Below are positions 24,638 to 31,829 of a stretch of 33,045 nt of DNA, piece by piece; position 1 is the first letter of the stretch, and the number at the start of each line of letters is the position of its first letter. Made by a program: the position numbers and the translations under genes. The notes below the pieces were generated by a model, which was given only the letters and a program-made list of their open reading frames with translations, did no database searches and was not told where the DNA came from. Source of the DNA: DASRIA01 sp035650255 (GTDB taxonomy: Bacteria > Actinomycetota > Thermoleophilia > Solirubrobacterales > JBBDJG01); contig DASRIA010000059.1 in the NCBI GenBank assembly GCA_035650255.1, positions 1 through 33,045 on the forward strand. Direction: 5' to 3'.

Positions 24638-25282
24638 ATGACCGAAGAACCGCTCGAGACCGCCGTCGCCGCGTCGGCGCTCGCGGGCGAGGAGGCGCAC
24701 GAGGAGCTGCTGCGCTCAATCGTCGAGGTGGCGCGCGCCGTCTTCGAGGCCAAGGCGACATCGATCACGACCTACGACGAGGAGACCGACGAGCTCATCT
24801 TCCGCGCAGCGACCGGAGACAGCTCGTCCGCCCTGATCGGCCGGCGCTTCCCCTCCGGGGCCGGACTCACCGGCTTCGTCCTGCGCACGCGTGAACCGCT
24901 CGTGCTCGACGACGTGGCAGGCGACCCTCGCTTCGCGCGCGACATCGCCGAATCGACCGGCTACCTGCCCAAAGCTCTCATGGCGGCGCCCCTGCTGCGC
25001 GGAGAGCGCGCGCTCGGCGTCCTGACCGTGCTCGACCGGCCAAGCGAACGGCCCTTCCGCATGGCAGAGATGGAGCTGCTCGTGCTCGTCGCGCGGCAGG
25101 GCGCGATCGCGCTCGACGTCGTCGAGCGCGCACGAGGGGCACGCGCCACCCTCGCGCGAGAGGGAGAGGCCGCGACGCTCGCGCGCCTGGCCGGAACGCT
25201 CGACCGACTCGATCCCGACCGCCGCGAGCCGGCCCTCCGCCTCCTAGGTGCCCTCGAGCGGATCCTCACCGGCTCACCGTAG
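24638..25282 (+). CDS. GAF-domain sensor protein
   Basis: 214 residues. One GAF domain covers about 20-165: EELLRSIVEVARAVFEAKAT, then SITTYDEETDELIFRAATG, FPSGAGLTGFVLRTREPLVL, DDVAGDPRFARD and MAAPLLRGERALGVLTVLDR. GAF domains bind small ligands such as cyclic nucleotides, haem, or phenolics. There is no kinase, cyclase or DNA-binding output domain, only a C-terminal helical tail (about 165-214), so it must signal through a partner. The ATG directly abuts the TGA of the protease gene (AAAGGAG upstream), making the protease the obvious partner. No Cys or His haem ligand pattern stands out. Confidence 0.88.
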   Translation: MTEEPLETAVAASALAGEEAHEELLRSIVEVARAVFEAKATSITTYDEETDELIFRAATGDSSSALIGRRFPSGAGLTGFVLRTREPLVLDDVAGDPRFARDIAESTGYLPKALMAAPLLRGERALGVLTVLDRPSERPFRMAEMELLVLVARQGAIALDVVERARGARATLAREGEAATLARLAGTLDRLDPDRREPALRLLGALERILTGSP

Positions 25283-25291
25283 GACTGGCGA

Positions 25292-25316
25292 GGGCCGACC
25301 CGATTGCAATCGGCCC
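25292..25316 (+). terminator. Probable terminator of the protease-GAF operon
   Basis: GGGCCGA (25292-25298) pairs with TCGGCCC (25310-25316). The same spot also holds a perfect 14-bp palindrome, CCGATTGCAATCGG (25300-25313). The hairpin begins 10 bp after the GAF stop. Confidence 0.5.
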
Positions 25317-26071
25317 CTACTGCTCCCGTGGTCCGCGGTCGCCCCCCGCGGCTGCCGCTCTAGGCGGCGCGTCAGGCTATTGACGTCGAAGCCCCGACCT
25401 TGCAGACTGCTCGCTCGCCGGCGAGATTGCGGTCGTACCTCGGCATCTGGGCCCCGGACACGTCGACCGTGCATTAGAGACCGCTGGTCTCTTGACTGCG
25501 ACCGGCGGGAGCCGGTCGACCTCTCGCTGGACGGGAGCGTGACCGTGGAGGTCATCACGCCGCCCGCCAGACTGGTAGAGCCAAGCCCCGCGAGCACCCG
25601 CGCGGCCGGATCGCGACCGTGAGACCGCCACGCCCAGCAGTCCCATTCGACCCTCGCCGACCTGAACCCCGAGCGCGGCCGAGTGGATCCATGTCGATGA
25701 GCTCATTCGTTCTCCGCGCGTTCCGACCCTCGGTGAAGGAGGTGGCGTGGCTGCGCGAGTTCTCATGCCCGCGCGCGGACCGCGGTAGCGACCCACTCGT
25801 TCGGCCTCTGTAGGGCTGAGCCGCGCATCGCGTTCGCGCGACGCCGCGCACGCTGCTGCTTCGCGCCAGCTGCGGGCGTCTCGGCTCCCGGGCACGCACT
25901 ACCGCACTGGACGACACGCGACAGCGCAGATCGTGATCCCTGCTTGTCGGCGGATGCGGCAGTTCGCCGGGGCGCTCAGTCGGGACGCCTTACTGGGAGT
26001 TCTGGCCTAGATTCGCCGCCCTGCAGGACGGCGCCGATCCGAGATTCAGGGTGTTTGCCGGGACTCCTTGA
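25317..26071. other. Gene-poor stretch of about 750 bp
   Basis: No frame here has family motifs, a usable start signal or consistent third-position GC bias. A compact hairpin lies at 25476-25492 (AGAGACC, 3-nt loop, GGTCTCT). I see no complete gene; decayed sequence at the edge of an integrated element is the likeliest explanation. Confidence 0.5.
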
Positions 26072-26113
26072 TGGAGCTAGCCGGACTCGAACCGGCGACC
26101 TCCTGGGTGCGAT
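26072..26113 (-). pseudogene. 3' half of a tRNA-Ala(CGC)-like gene
   Basis: On the minus strand the 42 bases read as a tRNA from anticodon loop to discriminator: loop ATCGCAC (anticodon CGC, U33 and A37 in place), anticodon-stem 3' strand CCAGG, variable loop AGGTC, T stem GCCGG with loop TTCGAGT and stem CCGGC, acceptor strand TAGCTCC and A73. The T-arm pairs perfectly. Upstream of the anticodon loop the pairing fails (CCCGA instead of CCTGG or CTTGG) and no GGAGCTA acceptor strand is found, so the 5' half is missing. A 3' tRNA half that starts in the anticodon loop is what integration at a tRNA leaves as the distal attachment site. The frames translating through it are not genes. Confidence 0.75.
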
Positions 26114-26218
26114 TCGGGCGCGCGCCGCGCTCGAATCATGCGAGTTTGCAGGGCTTTCGGCGCCCAGTCGCTGCGCCCACCCGCGGTAGAATGCGCACCG
26201 ATTACGGGCGATTACCGG

Positions 26219-26255
26219 GAGTTTGCCCCGAGAATTGTGCTTCGGGGGCAAACTC
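26219..26255. terminator. Long hairpin, terminator-like
   Basis: GAGTTTGCCCCGA (26219-26231) pairs with TCGGGGGCAAACTC (26242-26255), 13 bp with a single bulge and a 10-nt loop. It is 30 bp downstream of a good -10 hexamer TAGAAT (26187-26192) and of a direct repeat CGATTAC (two copies, 10 bp apart, near 26199-26215). It may end a short RNA or act as a terminator on either strand. The rest of 26114-26516 shows no gene. Confidence 0.5.
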
Positions 26256-26516
26256 TTACCGCCTGGTCGCGGCCGCTTCCTCACGGATCCGGGCGCGTCG
26301 TGACCGCCGATCGCTCGCCAGGGTACGCCTGGACTCGTCCGAGGCAGCAGCGAGCGCACTGACAGGAAGACACCTCCCATCACGCGGAAGCGCAAGCGAC
26401 GCGAGCCCTCGGCGGCGAGCCAGCTACCCAGCGCGCGCTATCGAGGCCAGGCGGAGAGCGCCACCGCCCATCCGTCACGGAAAGGAGTCTCTGCGTGGGC
26501 GTATAGTCCACCTCCC

Positions 26517-26696
26517 ATGTGCATTCAGTGCATGGCCACCGCGATGACAGCCGTCGGCGCCGCCGCCGGCACGCGCGCGTACCTCGGTAGCCGCCGCTAC
26601 GCATGGCTCACGCCGAAGCGGCTTCGCGCGATCACGATGCTGCTCGCGATGGGCGCGGTGCTCGCCTCGGCGACGCTGGTCAGCGGCTCCGGCTAG
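26517..26696 (+). CDS. Small membrane protein, 59 residues, leaderless
   Basis: ATG at 26517 opens MCIQCMATAMTAVGAAAGTR followed by AYLGSRRYAWLTPKRLRAIT and a hydrophobic segment MLLAMGAVLASATLVSG. The N-terminal CxxC (Cys2 and Cys5), the weakly hydrophobic first segment, the central basic WLTPKRLR turn and the C-terminal membrane segment form a pattern I recognise from small conserved but unnamed actinobacterial proteins. TATAGT lies 9 nt before the ATG and no ribosome binding site is close, so the mRNA is probably leaderless. Function is unknown; the CxxC could bind metal or a thiol. It converges on the YibE/F gene. Confidence 0.7.
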   Translation: MCIQCMATAMTAVGAAAGTRAYLGSRRYAWLTPKRLRAITMLLAMGAVLASATLVSGSG

Positions 26697-26717
26697 GCGA
26701 CGGAACCGTATGCGCGC

Positions 26718-27875
26718 CTAGTGCGCGTGGCCGTCATCGTCCTCGATCTGCTCGGGAGCGACGCTGAGCGCCAGCAGCGCCGTGAGGGCGGTGGTGATCG
26801 GCACAGCGGCGATCAACCCGATCGACCCTACGAGCGTCGCGACGACCTCCTTCGCGACCACCTCGAGGTTGAGGGCGTTGCCGACGCCGAGGTCGGCCGC
26901 GCTGAAGAGCAACAGGATTGGCAGCGAGGCGCCCACGTAGGCGAGCACGAGCGTGTTCACCGTCGCGCTCACGTGGTCGCGACCGACATCGAGCGCGAGC
27001 CCCGAGAGGCGCCGGAAGGCGAGGCCGGGGTTCGCGCGGCGGAGCGCCATCACGGTCGAGGCCTGGCTGATCGTCACGTCGTCAAGCACCCCCAGCGCGC
27101 CGATCACAATGCCCGCCAGCAGCAGCCCCTGCAGCGACACGTCGGCGTTTCCGATCTGCAGGAAGATTGCCTCCTCGCTCGACAGCCCGGTGAGGTGAGT
27201 GAGGTTGGTGAACAGCACGGCGAGCAGCGCGGTCAACATCAGGCTCGCCACGCTGCCGAGCAGCGCCGCCAGGCTCTTCGGCCCCCAGCCGTGCGCGAGC
27301 GGAATCGTGGTGTAGGCGACCGCCACCGAACCGACCACTGCCACCAGCAGCGCCGACCTCCCGTCGAGGATGGCGGGCACGACGAACAGCAGCACGATCA
27401 CGAGGCTGATCCCGAGCCCGACGAGCGAGAGCAGGCCGCGCCAGCGCGCGAACACGATCACGACAAAGGCGAACAGCGCGGCGAGGATCAGCATGGGCTT
27501 ACGGCGCTCGAAGTCGGAGAGGGTGTAACCGGTCCCGGTCACGGCCGGCGCGCCCTTCGGCGGCTTGGGCGCCTTGGCCACGCGGATCTCGTCGCCCGGA
27601 TCGACGTCGGGATCGAAGCCACCGGCGCTGAGCTGGACCACGATCCGCTCGCCCTTCTCGGAGCCGCTCTCAATCGTCGCGTGCACGAACTGACACTGCT
27701 GAGTCGCGAACCCGGCGCAGAAGCCATCCATCACCGAGTCGACGTGGGCCCGCTCGCTGTCCGTGGCGATGCCCTGCGCAACCTGGGACTCGACGCTCCC
27801 GGGCCACAGAACGACCAGGGCGATGACGGTCGCAACCGCGATTACCGCCGCGACAACCGTGAACAGGCGTATCAC
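26718..27875 (-). CDS. YibE/F-family multi-pass membrane protein
   Basis: 385 residues. An N-terminal membrane anchor (about 5-25), an extracytoplasmic beta-rich domain with two Cys (FCAGFATQQCQF, about 52-63) and the EKGERIVVQL strand precede seven or so membrane segments from residue 130 on. Characteristic YibE/F stretches are FARWRGLLSLVGLGISLVIV, GALGVLDDVTISQASTVMAL and SATVNTLVLAYVGASLPILL. The family is widespread in Gram-positives; its transport or other role is not established as far as I know. The C-terminus is acidic then His-rich (EDDDGHAH). The start is GTG 27875 with TAGCGT 8 nt upstream and no ribosome binding site (leaderless pattern). Confidence 0.87.
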   Translation of the reverse strand: MIRLFTVVAAVIAVATVIALVVLWPGSVESQVAQGIATDSERAHVDSVMDGFCAGFATQQCQFVHATIESGSEKGERIVVQLSAGGFDPDVDPGDEIRVAKAPKPPKGAPAVTGTGYTLSDFERRKPMLILAALFAFVVIVFARWRGLLSLVGLGISLVIVLLFVVPAILDGRSALLVAVVGSVAVAYTTIPLAHGWGPKSLAALLGSVASLMLTALLAVLFTNLTHLTGLSSEEAIFLQIGNADVSLQGLLLAGIVIGALGVLDDVTISQASTVMALRRANPGLAFRRLSGLALDVGRDHVSATVNTLVLAYVGASLPILLLFSAADLGVGNALNLEVVAKEVVATLVGSIGLIAAVPITTALTALLALSVAPEQIEDDDGHAH

Positions 27876-27889
27876 CGATAGCGACGCTA

Positions 27890-28177
27890 GGGAAGATACC
27901 GCCGAGTCGTCGTCAGCGCGCTCCGGCGCTACAGACGGCCGGGCGGCGCGTGGCGCCCCACCGCTCGCTGCTGAGATGGACGAGACGGAGTAGCGCGACG
28001 TGGAGTTCCATGACCCGCTTCTAGCGCTATCGCATCAAGGCGAGCGCAGCAGCCGAGGCGACCCGCTTCGGCAGTGCTGAGTTGGACGACGGATGAAAGT
28101 CAAGTCGGCTTGATCGACCGCCTCCTGTGGTGGGAAGGTTCGAGCGGGCGTGGGCGACGACGTGTCAAGGCGCAGAC
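27890..28177. other. Intergenic region including the probable right end of the IS110 relic
   Basis: No gene seen. On the minus strand a TTGACA hexamer (28168-28163) follows the transposase stop by 10 bp. Outward-facing -35 hexamers at this position are typical of IS110-family right ends, where they form a promoter after circularisation. Confidence 0.4.
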
Positions 28178-29429
28178 TTAGGGCCTTGTTGTCTGCCGCG
28201 CGACCTGTTCCTTCGAGGGACCGCTAGATGCGCGGCCCGCTGTCGCGCTCGCGCCCTTGTTCTGTTGCCGGTCCTTGACGGTGCGCTGGTAGGCGCGCTG
28301 GGCCTGCAGCGCGAGCTCGCGCTCGGCCTGACGCATCGCCTGGTTGGTGTTCCAGACGCCGCGGCCGCCCTGCAGCCCGGGAGCGCCTGCGGCGAGCTCG
28401 AGCCGGCGCATTTTCTTGTTCGTCAGCGACGGTTGCGCGAAGGCGTAGTCCTCGCCGCGGGTCAGCAGACACCAGAACAGGCAGGCGAGCTTGCGCGCTG
28501 AGGCGACGATCGCGATCGAGTGACCGCGCCTGGCCTTGATCCGGACATAGAGCCGGCGATCGGGCCCGGCTGGCGCACCGTCGACCAGCTCGCCTCGACC
28601 AGCGCGTGACGGGCGCTCGCCGAGCCCTGCTTGGAGATGCGGCCGTGGCTCGCGGGCCCGACACCCGATTGACGGACGCGCGGATCGAGACCGAGGTAGC
28701 CGGTCAGCTTGCGCCGGTCGGGGAAGCGGCGGACGTCGCCGATCGCGGCCATCAACGTCGCCGCGACGATCACGTTGACGCCCGGCACCGTCATCAGCCG
28801 CTTGACCTCGGGCCAGGACTAGCGCCTCGGCCGCGATCAGCGCCTCGACGGCCGCGATCTCGGAGTCGAGGAACTCGACCTGGCGCATGGCCGCGTCGAC
28901 CGTCTCGCGCTCGGGGATCGGCAGCACCTGCTCCTGAAGCCAGCGCCGGCCCTTAACGCCGAACAGATCCGACGCCGGCGGCCGCCCCTTGAGGCAGCGC
29001 ATCAGGACGGCGTGCACCTCGTTCTTGGCGCGCGAGCGCGCACGCACGAGCTGCGTCCGCCGCGCGAGCCGGCGACGCATCGCGCGGATGCGCTCGTCGG
29101 GCATCCAAACCGAACCGAGCGAGCCCGCCCAGAGCAGCTTCGCCAGCGCGCGCGTCGAGCCGGTCGGTCTTCGCGCGCGCCTGGCGGATGCCCGTGTCCG
29201 ACGGCGAGACCACGATCACGCGCGCGACGTGCGGCTCGATGAAGCGCGCGATCGCCCAAGCGTTGCCGGTCACCTCGAGCGCGACGTGGTCACGGCGGTC
29301 GAGGCTCCGCGCGAACAACTCGAGCGCCTCGGGCTTCGTCTCGATCCGGCCGCCCGAGCGCAGCACGCCGTCCTCGACAAGCGCGACCTCGCAGAAGTCG
29401 CGGTGGACATCCAGCGCCACAGCTCTCAA
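28178..29429 (-). pseudogene. IS110-family transposase, broken by three frameshifts
   Basis: Reading begins at TTG 29429 (GGGGAG 7 nt upstream) with LRAVALDVHRDFCEVALVED, the DEDD RuvC-like N-terminus of IS110 recombinases; the ALEVTG Glu and KTDRLDAR Asps follow. Near 29150 the frame breaks and continues as LAKLLWAGSLGSVWMPDERI. Near 28810 it breaks again at VKRLMTVPGVNVIVAATLMA, the transposase-20 domain, including RQSG with the catalytic Ser and KLTGYLGLDP. Near 28565 a third break leads to RLYVRIKARRGHSIAIVASA and the C-terminus. Joined, the pieces give about 400 residues, the usual length. The element cannot move by itself. It differs from the intact IS110-type element at 31.8 kb and represents an older insertion. 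Confidence 0.85.
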
Positions 29430-29746
29430 CTCGCAGCTCCCCTCGTCACCCGATTCGAGACACGGAGAACCGGTGGGCAAACAACATCGACGGATCCGCG
29501 CCCGCAGCGCAACCGGGCAAGTCGCAGGGGCGGCCACTGAAAAGCCCGGGCTCAAGCCCACCGTCCAAAACCGCCTGCCCAACCCGCGTCCTCCCAAACG
29601 CCCCACGTCCCAGTCGCCCGAACCCAAGCCGGCCGCCCGATGTCAAGCCAGCCCTCAAGGCACAGTTTCATGCCCCGAGGAGCGCGAGCAACCAAGTATG
29701 GGGGAGCTGGCGCGCCCAAGCACGCCGGTCCTGGCAGCATCTGGGG
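29430..29746. other. Probable left end of the IS110 relic
   Basis: About 200-250 bp upstream of the broken transposase lack genes. In IS110-group elements the non-coding bridge RNA lies here. A perfect palindrome AGCCCGGGCT near 29545-29554 and a minus-strand TTGACA at 29646-29641 are visible. I cannot fix the exact left terminus. Confidence 0.35.
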
Positions 29747-30115
29747 ATGCCGACTCTCATTCCGTACCTAACGTTCCGCCACGGCCACGAGTCACTGCGC
29801 TTCCTCGTCGAGGGCCTCGGCTTCGAGCCCATCACCGTTCAGGCTGACGACGGCGCGATTGCACACGCCGAGCTGCGCCGCGGTGATGCCGTCGTCATGG
29901 GAGGCAGCGGAAAGGCTCCGGTCGGCGCGGCACCCGGGTTGTATCTCGTCGAAGAGGACGTCGACGCGGCCTTCGAGCGCGCCACTGCAGCGGGCGCGGA
30001 TGTCGTCTATGGACCCGAGGAGACCGAGTGGGGCACCAAGCGCGCGCGCTTCCGCGACCTCGACGGCCACGAATGGAGCATCGGGAGCTACCAGCCAGGC
30101 CGCAGCTGGGCGTAG
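29747..30115 (+). CDS. VOC-superfamily protein (glyoxalase-like)
   Basis: 122 residues, one complete VOC domain of the short, PhnB-like type. It starts MPTLIPYLTFRHGHESLRFL, continues GFEPITVQADDGAIAHAELR, with LYLVEEDVDAAFERATAAGA in the second half and the end RFRDLDGHEWSIGSY. The motif F-R-D-x-x-G-H-E-W carries the His/Glu pair that is metal-binding or ligand-binding in many members. It is normally a homodimer. Unrelated at close range to the VOC protein at 3.3 kb. It is a single gene between two mobile elements; no clear ribosome binding site precedes the ATG, which is chosen as the first methionine of the conserved start. Substrate unknown. Confidence 0.85.
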   Translation: MPTLIPYLTFRHGHESLRFLVEGLGFEPITVQADDGAIAHAELRRGDAVVMGGSGKAPVGAAPGLYLVEEDVDAAFERATAAGADVVYGPEETEWGTKRARFRDLDGHEWSIGSYQPGRSWA

Positions 30116-30668
30116 CGAAACTGCTCAGCCCGAGAAGCTGCGGCGTGCCGACGGGCACAGTCGCCAATCTGGGAGTTCCGAGTGCCGCTTCGCGCGAAGC
30201 GGAGCTGTCTGCGAGGTCTCAGCGAGACGGCTGCTGGGGACGACCAGCAGGCATCGGCTGGGCGAGATCCGCTGCAGTCTCGCTCCTGCATCGTCCTATA
30301 GACCGAGAGTCAGACGAGCCCCCGACGGTCGCCGGCTCGCCTTTGTGCGCAACTACAGCGCCGGCCTCGACTTCAGCGGGCCGCTGAGCGAGCAGCCTCG
30401 CTTCAACCCCCCACGGACGCTCGTGGCACCGCCAAAGGGCGGCCGGCCCCGGCCCCTACCACCGCTGCAAAGCGGCGAGGCCATCAGCGACTGGCGCTGA
30501 CCGGGCACTCGATTACGCGCGTCCAACATCTCGAGAACTGAGCGCGGCGCCAGCCTCGCACCGTCAGGACCTTCGCAATCGCTGCCCGGCACCACCTCCA
30601 GCCCCAACCCGGGCCACTTTTCAACTGGAACAACCTGCTCGGTATTCAGCCGGAACCGACACGGGCGG
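30116..30668. other. Gene-poor stretch with hairpin and repeat remnants
   Basis: No supported gene. A perfect 18-bp palindrome (30185-30202, CCGCTTCGCGCGAAGCGG) lies 70 bp after the VOC stop and could terminate it. Near the far end two related 12-mers occur 25 bp apart, TTCAACTGGAAC (30620-30631) and TTCAGCCGGAAC (30645-30656). Spaced repeats of this kind occur at ends of IS21-type elements, so a remnant end is possible. Confidence 0.4.
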
Positions 30669-31634
30669 TCAGCGTGTCCAGTCGATCCCGTAGTTGAATC
30701 CGCTTGTGAGGAGTGTGCGCAGGCCCGATCCGTTGGCGCGGATCGTAGCGATGGGACGGCTGAAGCCGCCCCGGTAGGTAATCAACGCGAGTCGGCGCCC
30801 GTCCGGCGACCATGCGGGCCGCTGGATGACATCGGTCCCTGCCAGGTGGGTGAGCTGGCGCTGCCCGCTTCCATCGGGCCGCGCGCGCCAGAGCTGTGAG
30901 CTGCCCAGGGGCGGCTCGCCCGACCCCGTCGTCGATTCGGTTCGAATGAACGCGATCCAGCGGCCATTAGGTGACCACGCCGGGCCGAAGCTCTCTCCTG
31001 CCTCAGAGGAGACGATCTCGCGTGCGGCGCCCGTGGCGACGTTGATGACCCAGAGCCCGCCCTCCCCATTTGCGACGATGCGGCGACCGTCGGGCGACCA
31101 GCTTGGGGCGCTCAACGCCGCCGAGGTGCGCAACCGCCGCGCCCGTCCCCCCGGGACCCGGACCACGAAGACCTGGAACTGACCCCCCGCCTCCTTGGCA
31201 CCGGCGACGAAGCGGCCGTTTGGCGACACCTGCGGCCAGAGCCCCGGGTTCGACCGCGTCAGCACCCGTGTCCGCGGCACCGCGAGACGGTCCCGGTTGG
31301 TGAACGGAGTCGTCAAGAGGGCTTCGTCGCTGACCACGACTCGGCGCCCGTCCAGGGAGACGTCGTAGTAATTGTTGACGAACCCGCGCGCCACGCTCAC
31401 CACGCGGCCGCTCGGGCGCATCACCACCAACCCCCCGGCCTGGCTCCGATCGAGACGTGTGAAGACGATCTTGTCCGCGCTCGCAGACGGTGCCGCGGCG
31501 AACACCCCCGCCACGACTAACAGCACCACCAGGATCGAAGTGACCGGCAGGATGCACCGACGGTACCCCAGTGGACAGCACGCCGCCACTCGCTGACGGG
31601 CTGACATTCGGCCAGCCCTTCGGGCCACCGCCAC
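30669..31634 (-). CDS. Secreted WD40-like/TolB-type beta-propeller protein
   Basis: 321 residues. A long basic N-terminus is followed by a hydrophobic signal segment (ILVVLLVVAGVFAAAPSASA, about 34-53). The rest is made of propeller blades with the PD40 signature: WPQVSPNGRFVAGA, PSWSPDGRRIVAN, PAWSPNGRWIAFIR and PAWSPDGRRLALI, four clear copies spaced by 40-60 residues. Such exported propellers usually mediate protein-protein contacts at the cell envelope. The start is uncertain: GTG 31634 or ATG 31607 (MSARQRV) would both leave the signal intact. Beta-strand order suggests a five- or six-bladed propeller. Neighbouring genes give no functional hint. Confidence 0.8.
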   Translation of the reverse strand: MAVARRAGRMSARQRVAACCPLGYRRCILPVTSILVVLLVVAGVFAAAPSASADKIVFTRLDRSQAGGLVVMRPSGRVVSVARGFVNNYYDVSLDGRRVVVSDEALLTTPFTNRDRLAVPRTRVLTRSNPGLWPQVSPNGRFVAGAKEAGGQFQVFVVRVPGGRARRLRTSAALSAPSWSPDGRRIVANGEGGLWVINVATGAAREIVSSEAGESFGPAWSPNGRWIAFIRTESTTGSGEPPLGSSQLWRARPDGSGQRQLTHLAGTDVIQRPAWSPDGRRLALITYRGGFSRPIATIRANGSGLRTLLTSGFNYGIDWTR

Positions 31635-31756
31635 TTCCGTGACGAAGGCTGCCGGTGAGGCAAAGGCGACAGCCGGCCGCCACCTGCAATGAGTGCTCCC
31701 TTCGCGTGATCGCGACGCTCTCGCAGAGACTCGGTTGGCGCCTGCTTCGGACTGCC

Positions 31757-31769
31757 ATGAAGGAGGGCC
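31757..31769 (+). repeat. Left subterminal inverted repeat of the IS
   Basis: ATGAAGGAGGGCC, matching the inverted right copy at 12 of 13 bases. Its last five bases are also the start of the hairpin that pairs with the transposase ribosome binding site. Confidence 0.75.
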
Positions 31770-31822
31770 TCCTCTGGTGACACGCTCCGGCTGTCACCGA
31801 GGAGCGAGCTCAAAGGAGGCCC
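31765..31822 (+). promoter_or_regulatory. Hairpin sequestering the transposase ribosome binding site
   Basis: GGGCCTCCT (31765-31773) pairs perfectly with AGGAGGCCC (31814-31822); inside it GGTGACA (31776-31782) pairs with TGTCACC (31792-31798). The right arm of the outer stem is the strong Shine-Dalgarno AGGAGG, 7 nt before the ATG at 31830. A transcript entering from outside the element would fold and hide the site, while one starting inside the stem would not. Limiting transposase from read-through transcription is a known strategy of insertion sequences. Confidence 0.6.
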
Positions 31823-31829
31823 GTCTTCA

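Noticed and set aside
25476..25492. AGAGACC hairpin as an IS110 end
   Set aside because: It contains AGAGAC like the IS border, but no transposase, TTGACA at the correct spacing or inverted repeat accompanies it.
25944..26547. Frames containing RTRTGDLLGAIR and ELAGLEPATSWVR as proteins
   Set aside because: These are familiar spurious translations of the reverse complement of a tRNA gene; the DNA is a tRNA 3' half.
26721..27881. 386-residue frame antisense to the YibE/F gene
   Set aside because: Gln/His/Arg-rich shadow frame without motifs; the minus strand codes for recognisable membrane segments.
30300..30500. Plus-strand frame with a PD40-like APDGRRLAFVRN stretch
   Set aside because: A single motif without further blades, signal or start; too little to call a propeller fragment.
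31725..31730. AGAGAC left of the IS as a direct-repeat partner of 33035-33040
   Set aside because: It lies 26 bp outside the left inverted repeat whereas the right copy touches the right repeat, and a 6-base match is likely by chance.
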